Below are positions 33,736 to 42,896 of a stretch of 52,522 nt of DNA, piece after piece. Below the pieces are notes generated by a model. It was not told the origin of the DNA and did no database searches. It saw nothing but the letters and a program-made list of their open reading frames with translations. Numbering within the stretch: the stretch's first letter is position 1; the number at the start of each line of letters is the position of its first letter. Source of the DNA: Candidatus Iainarchaeum sp. (GTDB taxonomy: Archaea; Micrarchaeota; Micrarchaeia; Anstonellales; Bilamarchaeaceae); NCBI GenBank assembly GCA_028714535.1, contig JAQTME010000008.1:1-52522 (forward strand), read 5' to 3'. The position numbers and the translations under genes are program-made.

Positions 33736-36081
33736 ATGCTCCAACAGCGCTATGACAGGGCCATCGAGGAAAAATGGCAGAAGAGATGGGAGACGGAGGG
33801 CACCTACCGCTTCGACGACAAAAATACGTCGCGGCCGCTCTACACCATAGACACGCCGCCGCCATTCACCAGCGGCGAGCTGCACATGGGCCACGTGCTT
33901 TCATACAGCTACATCGACTTCACAGCCCGCTACAAGCGGATGGCCGGGTTCAACGTCTACTACCCCCAAGGGTGGGACACGCAGGGGTTCCCCACCGAGG
34001 TCAAGGTGGAGAAGAAATACGGCAGGCTCAACCCGGTGGAGTTCAGGCAGAAATGCGTGGAATGGACCGTTGACATGATAGCGCGGATGAAGACCCAGAT
34101 GAAGGAGATGGGCTTCAGCCCGGACTGGCGCTACGAATACAAGACCATGGACAGCGAATACCACCGCAAGGTCCAGCTGTCGCTCATCAGGATGTACGGG
34201 GACAAGCTGGTCTACCGCGACAAATACCCTGTTTTCTGGTGCCCGCGGTGCGGCTCGGCAGTGGCAAAGGCGGAGCTTGATGACGAGGAGAAAGCCGGCA
34301 CGCTCAACTACATAAATTTCACCGGCCCGAACGGGGAGAAATTGCCCATAGCGACATCGAGGCCGGAGCTCATGACCGCCTGCGTGGCGGTGCTCTTCAA
34401 CCCCGAGGACGCGCGCTACAGGCACCTGGAGGGCAAGACGGTCACGACCGCGCTCGGCAAGCAGGTGCCGGTGTTCTCGGACAAGGACGTTGAGAAGGAG
34501 TTCGGCACGGGCCTGCTCATGGTGTGCACCTTCGGCGACAAGATGGACGTCGTGTGGCTGCACCGCCACAAGCTGCCGCTCATAGAGGCCATAGACCGGC
34601 ACGGCAGGATGCAGAACTCAGGCGAGCTCAACGGCCTGAAGGTGGAGGAAGCGCGCAAGAAGGTCATCGAGATCCTCGGCGAAAAAGTCTTCAAGAAAGA
34701 ACCGCTCAGGCAGACGGTCAAGGTCCACGACAGGTGCAGGACGCCCGTGGAGCTCATACCGTCGCTCCAGTGGTTCGCCGACATACGGACCACGGCGAAG
34801 CATATCAAGGCGCTCGCAGAGAAGGTGAGGTGGGTGCCTGACTTCGGCATCAGCTACCTCATAGACTGGGTGGAGGGCGCCGAGTGGGACTGGGTTATCT
34901 CAAGGCAGCGCGTTTTCGGCACGCCATTGCCGTTCTACGCGTGCGAATGCGGCGCGACGGCGGCCGCAGGCGAGGACGAGCTGCCTTTCTATCCCGAGAA
35001 GGCGAAGGGGAAGGCGTGCGGATGCGGAAAACGCATGGTTGCCGAGACCAGCACCTGCGACTGCTGGGTGGACTCGAGCATAACCCCGCTCATAATAGCC
35101 GGCTGGCCCGACGAGAAGAAGATGGAACGCTTCTACCCCTCTTCCCTGCGCCCGCAGGGCGTGGAAATCGTGCGCACATGGGCGTTCTATACCATTTACA
35201 GGAGCGGCGTGGCCCTCACTGGCATGCCGCCATGGGAGACGATACTGCTCAACGGCAACGTACTGGCGCCGGACGGCAAGAAGATGAGCAAGTCGCTCGG
35301 CAACATAATATCGCCCGCGGAACTGCTGCGGGATTACCCGACCGATGCCATAAGGCAATGGGCGGCCCTCAGCGGCGCCATGGCAAAGGACAGGCCGTTC
35401 AGCTACGAGGACATAAAGCACGCGAAGAGCTTCCTGGCCAAGGTCTGGAACGCCGCGCGGTTCGTGGAGAACGCGCTCAAGGACGAGATAAGGGCGGAAA
35501 CGGCAGAGCCGGAGCTCTCGACCATAGACAGGTGGATAATCGGCAGGCTCAACACCACCATAAAGCAGTGCACCGAGCACATGGAGCGGTTCGAGTTCCA
35601 TTATGCGATGAGCAAGCTGCAGGCGTTCTTCTGGGGCGACCTGTGCGACAACTACCTGGAATATGTCAAGCACAGGGTGTATGAGGACGGCAATGGCGCA
35701 GGCAGGGCTGCTGCCGCCTACACGCTGAGGAAGGTGCTCAACGACTCCATGCTGCTGCTCGCGCCCTTCGCGCCGCACATGGCAGAGGAGCTGAACGGCG
35801 AGCTGTTCAGCAGGAAAACGAGCATCCACCATGCGCAATGGCCAGAGGCGGGGCCTGAATACGCCGACGAAGTGGCTAAAGTGACGCTGCTCAACGCCAT
35901 CGTGAGCGAGCTGCGCCAGCACAAGGCCAGGAACCGGCTCGCACAGAACGCAGAGCTGGCCAAGGTCAGGCTGTCGCTGCCGCAGGGGATGGACGCTGAG
36001 CTGCTCTCTGAACTGCAGAAGATAAGCAAGATAAAGGAACTCGAAACGGTAAAGGGCGAGTTCGGCGTAAGCGTACTGTAG
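33736..36081 (+). CDS. valS: Valyl-tRNA synthetase
   Basis: The protein has 781 residues. It shows HMGH (50-53, the HIGH motif), PQGWDTQGFPTEVKVEKKYG typical of ValS, an editing domain with ATSRPELM, a zinc-knuckle-like CPRCG and CECG/CGCG cysteines, and KKMSKSLGN (about 515-523). The family is usually 850-950 long; the C-terminal coiled coil is short or absent. A TTTAAACT box lies about 33 bp before the ATG. The stop directly abuts the opposing pilin gene. Confidence 0.97.
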   Translation: MLQQRYDRAIEEKWQKRWETEGTYRFDDKNTSRPLYTIDTPPPFTSGELHMGHVLSYSYIDFTARYKRMAGFNVYYPQGWDTQGFPTEVKVEKKYGRLNPVEFRQKCVEWTVDMIARMKTQMKEMGFSPDWRYEYKTMDSEYHRKVQLSLIRMYGDKLVYRDKYPVFWCPRCGSAVAKAELDDEEKAGTLNYINFTGPNGEKLPIATSRPELMTACVAVLFNPEDARYRHLEGKTVTTALGKQVPVFSDKDVEKEFGTGLLMVCTFGDKMDVVWLHRHKLPLIEAIDRHGRMQNSGELNGLKVEEARKKVIEILGEKVFKKEPLRQTVKVHDRCRTPVELIPSLQWFADIRTTAKHIKALAEKVRWVPDFGISYLIDWVEGAEWDWVISRQRVFGTPLPFYACECGATAAAGEDELPFYPEKAKGKACGCGKRMVAETSTCDCWVDSSITPLIIAGWPDEKKMERFYPSSLRPQGVEIVRTWAFYTIYRSGVALTGMPPWETILLNGNVLAPDGKKMSKSLGNIISPAELLRDYPTDAIRQWAALSGAMAKDRPFSYEDIKHAKSFLAKVWNAARFVENALKDEIRAETAEPELSTIDRWIIGRLNTTIKQCTEHMERFEFHYAMSKLQAFFWGDLCDNYLEYVKHRVYEDGNGAGRAAAAYTLRKVLNDSMLLLAPFAPHMAEELNGELFSRKTSIHHAQWPEAGPEYADEVAKVTLLNAIVSELRQHKARNRLAQNAELAKVRLSLPQGMDAELLSELQKISKIKELETVKGEFGVSVL

Positions 36082-36573
36082 CTATTTCGTGAGCACCTTG
36101 CCGGTCACGCGGCCGGTCACGGAGTGCGGCGAGCCCTCGTTGCAGTCCCGCCCGATCTCAGGGGCGCAGGAGACGTAGGTCAGGTTGCCGGAGAATTTCT
36201 GGACTGTACCCTCACCGAGCAGGCTGGCGAAATCGCCGGTGAGCGTCACGTTGTCGCCGCTTTCAAGCACCAGCGGGACCGCCCCTTCGGCCCATGTGAA
36301 CTTTGCGCCGGTATCGCTCTTCAGGTCGATGCTATCTATCCTTATCTTGTAGGCGAAGCCGTTGAAGAGGCGGAGCGAGATCTTTGTTGTGCCGCCGTCG
36401 TTGAACAGCGCGAACTCGCATGGAACGTTGGAGCCGAATGTGCATTCCTCTGATAACGCCATGCTTGGCGAGAGGATGCCGCTGGAGAGCAGCACGGCCA
36501 CGAGTATGACCAGGACGAGTATCGCCCAGCCGTAGGTCGTGAGGTATTCCACTGCCGCCTGCCCTTTGCGCAT
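36082..36573 (-). CDS. Type IV pilin-like protein with class III signal peptide
   Basis: The protein has 163 residues from MRKGQAAVEYLTTYGWAILV. KGQAAVEYL is the archaeal prepilin peptidase site (cleavage after Gly) and the next about 25 residues form the hydrophobic pilus helix. A beta-rich head with four Cys (ECTFG/PCEF, SCAPEIGRDC) suggests two disulphides. The start at 36573 is supported by the promoter; an ATG three codons upstream also exists. There is no pilus assembly ATPase nearby. Confidence 0.88.
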   Translation of the reverse strand: MRKGQAAVEYLTTYGWAILVLVILVAVLLSSGILSPSMALSEECTFGSNVPCEFALFNDGGTTKISLRLFNGFAYKIRIDSIDLKSDTGAKFTWAEGAVPLVLESGDNVTLTGDFASLLGEGTVQKFSGNLTYVSCAPEIGRDCNEGSPHSVTGRVTGKVLTK

Positions 36574-36595
36574 GGTTAGCATTCCCTGAATAGCA

Positions 36596-36603
36596 ATTAA
36601 ATA
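36596..36603 (-). promoter_or_regulatory. TATA box of the pilin gene
   Basis: AATTAAAT is centred about 26 bp from the pilin start at 36573 on the minus strand. Confidence 0.55.
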
Positions 36604-36665
36604 GCTTTCTATGATATAACCTCTGAGAAGGGAATTTTGTATAATCGAATTAAGGAGTGATATTC

Positions 36666-36854
36666 ATGTCCATAGAAACATGCGGAAGATGCGGAAGCCA
36701 GACTGCAAAGCTCCAGAAATGCGACTACTGCGCAAGGAAGATATGCACGCCCTGCGTGAAGAGCCAGAAGAGGAAGAAGATAGACCACCGCTACATCTGC
36801 AAGAGCTGCTGGTCCAGCATATCCAAGAGGAGCATGTTCAAGAGCATGAACTGA
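36666..36854 (+). CDS. Small zinc-finger protein
   Basis: The protein has 62 residues. CGRCG, CDYCARKICTPC and CKSC form two CxxC-based zinc sites in a treble-clef/FYVE-like arrangement, and the tail is basic (KSQKRKKIDHR, SKRSMFKSMN), suitable for RNA or protein binding. A strong ribosome-binding sequence AAGGAG precedes the ATG and a TATAAT box lies about 25 nt further up. It ends 2 bp before the opposing ileS stop. Confidence 0.85.
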   Translation: MSIETCGRCGSQTAKLQKCDYCARKICTPCVKSQKRKKIDHRYICKSCWSSISKRSMFKSMN

Positions 36855-36856
36855 GG

Positions 36857-39688
36857 CTATTTCTCCATCTTCTTCAGCGCGAGCTTCACCAGGCGCCCGT
36901 CTATCTCGTACTCGTTCATCGTCTTGTGCGGCTCGTAATCGGCCTTGCCGGCGTTGACCTCGCCCATCAGCCGCGCCTCGTGCTTCTTCAGGATGGCCTC
37001 GAGCTCCTTCTCGCAGCTGATGCTCAGGTGGATCCGGTCGTGCTCGATGAGCTGCGCCTCCTTGCGCATGATCTGGACGCGCCGTTTCACTTCGTTGACC
37101 ATGCCCTCCTCGTATAACGCCTCGTCGATCTTCTTCTCTATGTGCACGGTCCCGTTGGAAAACGCCTCGCTGGCGATGTCGCCCGCCGGCGGCGCCTCCA
37201 CGGTCTTGAGCTCCTTGGCGTTCATGAGCGCGAGCAGGGTGTCGCGGAACGCGTTGACAGAGTCAGCGGCCTCGTGGGACTTGGTCTCCAGGTAGAGCGT
37301 CCTGATGGGCCAGCGGACCTTTATGCCGGCCTTCTGCCTTGCCACCATGGCGATGGACACCACCTCCTTCACGGCCTCCATCTGCTTCTCGGCGAGCGCG
37401 TTTATCTTCGCGTCGTCAGCGGGCTCCAGCTTCAGGAAGAACAGCGATTCCTCCTTCTCGAATTTCCTGAAGAACTGTTGGTAGATGTATTCGCTGAGCA
37501 TGGGGCTGAAGCAGCCGAGCATCTTCAGCGACGCGAGCAGCGCGTGGTAGAGCGCATAGAGCGCGCCGTCCGCGTTATCGCCTGACGATATCCGCTCCTT
37601 GGCTATCTTCATGTAGAACCTGCTGACGTCCTCGACTATGAAATTGCGCAATGCCTTCGCCGCGCGGTTGAGCTCGTAGGCATCGAAGCAGGCCCTGAAC
37701 TCCTTCACCGTGGAGTTCATCCTGCTTATCATCCACGCGTCAAGTGGCGTCAGTTTCGGATTGTCAGGCTTCTTCGCATGGAACCGCTGCAGGAAGATTG
37801 CCAGGTTGAACACGATGTTCAAATCCGCCTTGGACTTCTTCATCTCGTCCCAGCTGAACTTGAGCTCCTCCCAGACCGTGTTGCTCGCGCCCCACAGCCT
37901 GAAGCTGTCCGCGCCGTATTTCACGAGTATCTGCTCCAGGGGGATGAAATTGCCCACGGACTTGCTCATCTTCTCCCCCTTCTCGTCGACGAAGAAGCCG
38001 TGCATGAGTATGCGCTTGTACGGGCAGGCGCCGTAGCGGACCACGCCCATGCCCAGCAGGGAGTAGAACCAGCCCCTTATCTGGTCCTGGCCCTCTATGA
38101 TGAGGTCGGCGCGCTCGCCGAACGTCTTGGCATCCTCCGGGCTGAGCGGCGCCCAGACCGCGTTGCCCGAGTCGAACCACACGTCAAGCACGTCGGGGAT
38201 GCGCTTCATACTCTTGCCGCACTCGCAGCCCAGCTCCACCTCGTCCAGGTAGGGCCTGTGGAGCTCCTTCACCTTCGGCAGCTCGTCGCGCGAGCCTACG
38301 ACCTTCAGCTTGCCGCAGGAGGCGCACTTCCAGATGGGGAGCGGGATGCCCCAGTAGCGCTGGCGCGAGATGCACCAGTCGGGCGCCCCGGATACGAACT
38401 CGCGGAAACGGTCCTTGGCGAAGCCAGGGTGCCATTCGGTGTTCTCTATGCCGTTGAGCATCTGCTCCTTTATCTTGGATATGGTGATGAACCACTGGTT
38501 GGTCGTGAGGAATATGAGCGGCGTCTTGCAGCGCCAGCAGTGCGGATACCTGTGGCGGATGCGTGATTCGTACACCAGGGAGCCGTTATCCTTCATGACC
38601 TCGATGATTGCCGGGTTGGTTTCGCGCACGTTCTTGCCTTCGAACGCACCGGCGTCGGCAGTATACCTGCCGTGCCCGTCCACGGGGGAGAACGGCTCTA
38701 TGTCATAGCGCTTGCCGATTATGAAGTCTGCCGGCCCGTGCCCTGGCGCGGTGTGCACAAGCCCGGTGCCCTCCTCCAGCGTGACGTATTCGTCGCTCAT
38801 GACGATTTTCCTGTCGTAGAACTTGTGTATCTTGTCCTGGAAGGGGTGGATATATGCCACGTCTTTCAGCTTCCTGCCTGGAAGCTCCTCCAGCACAGTG
38901 GCGCTTTTCCCGACCAGCGTGAGCAGGTGGTCCAGCCGCTCCTTGGCCATTATCCAGACCTCGCCGTCCACCTTTGCGCGGACGTAGGAGAACGTCGGAT
39001 GGGCCATGACCGCCATGTTGGACACGAGCGTCCATGGCGTGGTGGTCCAGATTATCAGGAATTCGCCGGGCTTGTCCTTGACCTGGAACTTGACGTAGAC
39101 GCTCGGGTCCGTCTCGTCGTCGTATTCCAGCTCGTAGTTGGCCATGGTCGTCTCGCACCTGTAGCAGTATGGCAGCACGTAGACGCCCTCGTGCATGAGG
39201 CCCTTCTCGTGGGCCGTCTTCAGCGTCTTCCAGGACGAGTTGATGTAGTCGTCATGGTAGGTGATGTACGGCGTGTCGAAGTCCATCCAGACGCCGAGGG
39301 ACTCGAACTGGCCGCCCATGACCGACACGTACTTCGTGGCGAACGCTTTGCATTTGTCTATGAATTTGCCTATCCCGTACGCCTCGATGTCGTTCTTGTT
39401 CTTGAATTTGAGCTCCTGCTCCACCTTGACCTCGATTGGCAGGCCGTGGGTGTCGTAGCCGGCCTGCACCCTGACGTTCCTGCCGCACATGCGCTGGTAC
39501 CTGCAGACCGCGTCCTTTATCGTCTTGTTCCAGCCGGTGCCCGGATGTATCTGGCCGGTCGCATATGGCGGCCCGTCGCAGAAATAAAACGGCTCGCCGT
39601 GGGTGTTCCTGTGCTTCAGCTTCCCATATGTCCCTTCCTTCTTCCAGAAGTCAAGGGATTCCTTCTCCACCTTCACATGATCGTACAT
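36857..39688 (-). CDS. ileS: Isoleucyl-tRNA synthetase
   Basis: The protein has 943 residues from MYDHVKVEKESLDFWKKEGT; a TTG four codons upstream is possible. HPGTGWNKTIKD (48-59) is the archaeal/eukaryotic HIGH-type motif, TTTPWTLVSN lies in the editing domain and EKMSKSVGN is the KMSKS loop. Zinc-binding-like CASC/CECG cysteines are visible. The anticodon-binding and C-terminal domains are complete. It is monocistronic, opposite valS with two small genes between. Confidence 0.97.
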   Translation of the reverse strand: MYDHVKVEKESLDFWKKEGTYGKLKHRNTHGEPFYFCDGPPYATGQIHPGTGWNKTIKDAVCRYQRMCGRNVRVQAGYDTHGLPIEVKVEQELKFKNKNDIEAYGIGKFIDKCKAFATKYVSVMGGQFESLGVWMDFDTPYITYHDDYINSSWKTLKTAHEKGLMHEGVYVLPYCYRCETTMANYELEYDDETDPSVYVKFQVKDKPGEFLIIWTTTPWTLVSNMAVMAHPTFSYVRAKVDGEVWIMAKERLDHLLTLVGKSATVLEELPGRKLKDVAYIHPFQDKIHKFYDRKIVMSDEYVTLEEGTGLVHTAPGHGPADFIIGKRYDIEPFSPVDGHGRYTADAGAFEGKNVRETNPAIIEVMKDNGSLVYESRIRHRYPHCWRCKTPLIFLTTNQWFITISKIKEQMLNGIENTEWHPGFAKDRFREFVSGAPDWCISRQRYWGIPLPIWKCASCGKLKVVGSRDELPKVKELHRPYLDEVELGCECGKSMKRIPDVLDVWFDSGNAVWAPLSPEDAKTFGERADLIIEGQDQIRGWFYSLLGMGVVRYGACPYKRILMHGFFVDEKGEKMSKSVGNFIPLEQILVKYGADSFRLWGASNTVWEELKFSWDEMKKSKADLNIVFNLAIFLQRFHAKKPDNPKLTPLDAWMISRMNSTVKEFRACFDAYELNRAAKALRNFIVEDVSRFYMKIAKERISSGDNADGALYALYHALLASLKMLGCFSPMLSEYIYQQFFRKFEKEESLFFLKLEPADDAKINALAEKQMEAVKEVVSIAMVARQKAGIKVRWPIRTLYLETKSHEAADSVNAFRDTLLALMNAKELKTVEAPPAGDIASEAFSNGTVHIEKKIDEALYEEGMVNEVKRRVQIMRKEAQLIEHDRIHLSISCEKELEAILKKHEARLMGEVNAGKADYEPHKTMNEYEIDGRLVKLALKKMEK

Positions 39689-39790
39689 TATGCATCCCAA
39701 GTAGCCCGCTCAGCGTTATCTTTGCAGGCGGTTGTTATATCCATCCCAGCAAGGCTTTTTAAGGGGGGTGCAGGCGGGCCAGTGCATTCG

Positions 39791-39798
39791 TTTAAAAA
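39791..39798 (+). promoter_or_regulatory. TATA box of the transglutaminase-like TPR gene
   Basis: TTTAAAAA is centred about 28 bp before the ATG at 39822. The 130-bp interval to ileS contains nothing else recognisable. Confidence 0.6.
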
Positions 39799-39821
39799 CA
39801 CGATTAACAACATAATAAACC

Positions 39822-40820
39822 ATGAAACTGGGTTTTTTACAGCACAGGCACATGCATTATCAGCCACTGGCCAGGGCCGCAGGGAGGGCCCTCGTGGCAG
39901 GCCTGGCGTTCGGGGCCATGGCTCCGGCCATCGACGGCATATCCACAGTGGCAGCCCAGGTGCGCGACAGCGGCTACAGCATGAGGACAGACCCGTTCCT
40001 TGCTGACGCAGCCATAACGGACATAGCCAACGCCATGATGAGGACGGCAAAGGATACCCGAGGCAGAATGGCAGCGCTCCATAGCCTCCTCAAGGCATCC
40101 TCGCAATCAGGAATACGGGTGGTTCCAAGCACAGACAGGCACCCCAACACCGCGGCAGAAACCCTGGACAAGGGGGGCGACTGCACCGAATTCGCATATG
40201 TAGTGCTCGCGGTCATAAATGCCATGAACACGATGGGCGCGGGCATACAAGCCGACGCCTCAGTGGTCCATTTCAGGGACTCGCCGCCTGACAAGGACCA
40301 CATGATAGTGAGCGTCATGATGAAAGGCAAGAGGACGGTGATTGACCTGCAGTCCGACGCCTTCGGCAAGACGGCGAAGGGGCAGTATGACGTCCTGCTG
40401 AGGTTCACGCCGGAGATGGCAGCGGCTGTCTACCACCGCGAATACGGGGACTACCTGAGGGATGCCGGAAACCCGAGTGTGGCAATGTTGGCCTACCTGA
40501 GGGCGGCGGAGATATTCGATGGCGACGCGTATGTGCAGCAGAACCTCGGCATCCTTTACGAAAAGATAGGCAGGCCGGAGGCGGCGAGGGAATATTTCGA
40601 GAGGGCGAACGAGCTCGCCCCTGGCAGGTATGCGAAGGACGTGGCAAGGGGCGATTACAACACCGAACTCAAGCTTGGCGAGGATGCCTATAACAACGGC
40701 GACTGGGCAGGGGGCAAGGAGCACTTCACCAACGCGCTCAGGCTCGGAACACGGCTCAAGCACGGCGACAGCGCCGTCATAAACGAATATATAACCGACT
40801 GCGAAGCGAGGCTGAAATGA
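39822..40820 (+). CDS. Transglutaminase-like cysteine protease fold fused to TPR repeats
   Basis: The protein has 332 residues. A possible signal or anchor lies at about 19-40. Residues 105-180 hold a transglutaminase-like core: GGDCTEFAYVVLAVI (Cys121), DKDHMIVSVMM (His160) and TVIDLQSDA (Asp175), in the order and spacing of a Cys-His-Asp triad. Residues about 205-330 contain TPR-like repeats (YLRDAGNPSVAMLAYLRAAE, YVQQNLGILYEKIGRPEAAR, GEDAYNNGDWAGGKEHFTNA). The substrate is unknown. It overlaps the next gene by ATGA, pointing to a two-gene operon. Confidence 0.8.
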   Translation: MKLGFLQHRHMHYQPLARAAGRALVAGLAFGAMAPAIDGISTVAAQVRDSGYSMRTDPFLADAAITDIANAMMRTAKDTRGRMAALHSLLKASSQSGIRVVPSTDRHPNTAAETLDKGGDCTEFAYVVLAVINAMNTMGAGIQADASVVHFRDSPPDKDHMIVSVMMKGKRTVIDLQSDAFGKTAKGQYDVLLRFTPEMAAAVYHREYGDYLRDAGNPSVAMLAYLRAAEIFDGDAYVQQNLGILYEKIGRPEAAREYFERANELAPGRYAKDVARGDYNTELKLGEDAYNNGDWAGGKEHFTNALRLGTRLKHGDSAVINEYITDCEARLK

Positions 40821-41182
40821 TGCACGTGCCCGTGCAGAAGAAGACTGGCGGCAGCCAACCCGCGGCGCCGTTCCCGGTAAAGCAGCCGCTGACCGAAAGC
40901 AACGGCTACGAGTATTACGTAGTTTACATGCTCAAACCGAAAAATGGGGGGCAGGCAGCTTATGGTGCTGTGCGGCTGTCACGGAAAGACGCAACCACCA
41001 TCAGAGAACTCGACCGGCGCCTGACCGACAATGCATACGACTTATACACAGTGCGCAGCGAAAGAACACTGTTCTTCACCGAACGCGCACGGGATTTCAA
41101 GGCATTTATGGCGCCTGCAGACAAGTATGACTTCGGGTTCATGCCTGCGGCTGACGCACAGCGCCTGGTAATGAAAATATAA
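40817..41182 (+). CDS. Unknown protein coupled to the transglutaminase-like gene
   Basis: The protein has 121 residues. A Pro/Lys-rich N-terminal 30 residues precede a small alpha-beta domain (YEYYVVYMLKPKNGG, AYGAVRLSRKDATTIRELDR, LYTVRSERTLFFTERARDFK). There is no signal peptide or known motif. The start overlaps the upstream stop (ATGATG), implying coupled translation and perhaps a partner or substrate of the upstream protein. It ends 3 bp before the opposing KaiC-like gene. Confidence 0.7.
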   Translation: MMHVPVQKKTGGSQPAAPFPVKQPLTESNGYEYYVVYMLKPKNGGQAAYGAVRLSRKDATTIRELDRRLTDNAYDLYTVRSERTLFFTERARDFKAFMAPADKYDFGFMPAADAQRLVMKI

Positions 41183-41185
41183 GAA

Positions 41186-41872
41186 TCAGAAGACCTTTTC
41201 CCCGACGTACACCTTGACGCCGGATGGCGTTACCTTGAACGGCACCAGGTCGCGGGAATGGTCCGTTCCGCGCATCTTGAACACTTCCATGGCGCGTATG
41301 CGGCGGTCCTCGCGGTCCAGGTTGTAGAGGTTTATGATGCCATCCATGACGAAATGCTCTATGTCGTAGCGCATCTCCTCCCTTTTCGAGGTGCTGGCCT
41401 CGAGGGTTGTTATCGAGGTCACGTCCAGGTTGCGGAGCAGGGAGAGGAATTCGAATAGGGTCTGCCTGTACTCGATGTCATTCTTGAACGACAGCCGGAT
41501 CATTGTCGCGGAGTCTATGACCGCCCTCTTTATCCCGTTGGAGGTTATGCGGTCCTCGAGCAGGTTCGCGACCTCCTCCAGCTCCAGCTTGTCGGGCTTG
41601 ATTATCTCCAGCTTCTTGCTTGAGACCAGCTTGCCGATTTCCGACAGCATGGGGAACGTGTTCTTCATGTTCTCCACGATGTCGTCTGGAGTCTCCTCGA
41701 GCGTCACGTAGAGTCCCGGCTCGCCCATCTGCGCGCCATGGTAGAGGAATTCATAGCAGAACGACGTTTTGCCAGCGCCGGGGCCGCCGTACAGGGCCAC
41801 GTGCCTGCCTATCGGTATCCCGCCATTGAGCATCTCATCCAGTCCGGAGATTCCTGTCTTGACACGGTCCAT
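41186..41872 (-). CDS. Single-domain KaiC/RAD55-like ATPase
   Basis: The protein has 228 residues. GISGLDEMLNGGIPIGRHVA and Walker A GGPGAGKTS, then YVTLEETPDDIVENMK, AVIDSATMIRL (Walker B) and ITTLEAS identify the KaiC-like RecA superfamily branch common in archaea. Unlike KaiC it has one domain. Such proteins often sit with signalling or motility genes; none are adjacent here. It is divergent from rfcS with an overlapping promoter. Confidence 0.92.
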   Translation of the reverse strand: MDRVKTGISGLDEMLNGGIPIGRHVALYGGPGAGKTSFCYEFLYHGAQMGEPGLYVTLEETPDDIVENMKNTFPMLSEIGKLVSSKKLEIIKPDKLELEEVANLLEDRITSNGIKRAVIDSATMIRLSFKNDIEYRQTLFEFLSLLRNLDVTSITTLEASTSKREEMRYDIEHFVMDGIINLYNLDREDRRIRAMEVFKMRGTDHSRDLVPFKVTPSGVKVYVGEKVF

Positions 41873-41897
41873 GTAAACACTTGGAAGCCCTTCTCGG

Positions 41898-41914
41898 ATA
41901 AAATTTATATATAT
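41898..41914. promoter_or_regulatory. Overlapping bidirectional TATA elements (KaiC-like / rfcS)
   Basis: ATAAAATTTATATATAT contains a box about 25 bp from the rfcS GTG at 41933 and a complementary-strand box about 28 bp from the KaiC-like start at 41872. The starts are 61 bp apart. Confidence 0.6.
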
Positions 41915-41932
41915 GCGTTCCGAAGTCTGCCT

Positions 41933-42892
41933 GTGACAGGCAAGACAGACATACTTCCGTGGACCGAGAAATACAGGCCGGGCAGGCTCGAGGACGTGGC
42001 AGGCCAGCAGGACATCGTGGCAGGCCTCAGGGCTTTCGTAAAGGCCAGGAACATGCCCAACATGCTGTTCGCGGGGCCGCCGGGCGTCGGGAAGACCACC
42101 TGCGCCATAGCGCTGGCGCGCGAGCTGTTCGGCGACGAGATGGGGGCGAACTTCCTGGAATTGAACGCCAGCGACGAGCGAGGCATAGACGTGGTGCGCG
42201 GCAGGATAAAGGACTTCGCGCGCTCTGTCTCCATGGGCAAGGTGCCCTTCAAGCTCATATTCCTGGACGAGGCGGACGCGCTGACGGCAGATGCGCAGCA
42301 GGCGCTGCGCCGCACCATGGAATCCAGCTCAGCGGTCACGCGCTTCATAATATCGGCCAACTACTCGTCCCGCATCATCGAGCCCATACAGAGCAGGTGC
42401 GCGGTGTTCCGCTTCATGCCATTGCAGGAGAAAGACGTCCGCAAGATGCTGGCCCACGTGTCCAAGGAGGAGAAGCTGCACGCGGACGAGGAGGCTGAGA
42501 AGGCCATATTCTACGTCTCCGAAGGCGACATGCGGAGGGCGCTAAACATACTCCAGGGCTGCGCGATGCATTCGGCGAAAATCACTGCCGAGCTCGTCCA
42601 CAAGACCAGCAGCAGGGCTACGCCGAAGGAAGTGAAGGAGATGGTGGAGCTGGCATTGAAGGGCAGCTTCCAGGGGGCGCGCGAGAACCTTGACAAGCTC
42701 ATCATAACCTACGGCCTGAGCGGCGAGGACATCATGCTCCAGGTGTACCGGGAGGTGCCGAAGCTCGACATACCGGAAAGGGACAAGATGAGGCTCATAG
42801 AGCTCATCGGGGAATATAATTTCAGGCTGGTGCAGGGCGCAAACGAGCGCATCCAGCTCGAGTCCCTGCTGGCGCAGTTCGCCAAGAAGTGA
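41933..42892 (+). CDS. rfcS: Replication factor C small subunit
   Basis: The protein has 319 residues from a GTG (MTGKTDILPWTEKYRPGRLE). The frame is open further upstream, but that would run through the promoter. Walker A is GPPGVGKT (48-55), Walker B LIFLDEADAL (DEAD 112-115), sensor ATRFIISANYSSRIIEPIQS and the SRC arginine-finger motif follow. It forms the clamp loader with RfcL to load PCNA. Downstream secreted-protein genes follow after 4 bp. Confidence 0.96.
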   Translation: MTGKTDILPWTEKYRPGRLEDVAGQQDIVAGLRAFVKARNMPNMLFAGPPGVGKTTCAIALARELFGDEMGANFLELNASDERGIDVVRGRIKDFARSVSMGKVPFKLIFLDEADALTADAQQALRRTMESSSAVTRFIISANYSSRIIEPIQSRCAVFRFMPLQEKDVRKMLAHVSKEEKLHADEEAEKAIFYVSEGDMRRALNILQGCAMHSAKITAELVHKTSSRATPKEVKEMVELALKGSFQGARENLDKLIITYGLSGEDIMLQVYREVPKLDIPERDKMRLIELIGEYNFRLVQGANERIQLESLLAQFAKK

Positions 42893-42896
42893 GCTG

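Noticed and set aside
41738-41932. Upstream extension of the RFC small subunit frame
   Set aside because: It is antisense to the KaiC-like gene and includes the promoter; RFC homologues start near the PWTEKYRP motif.
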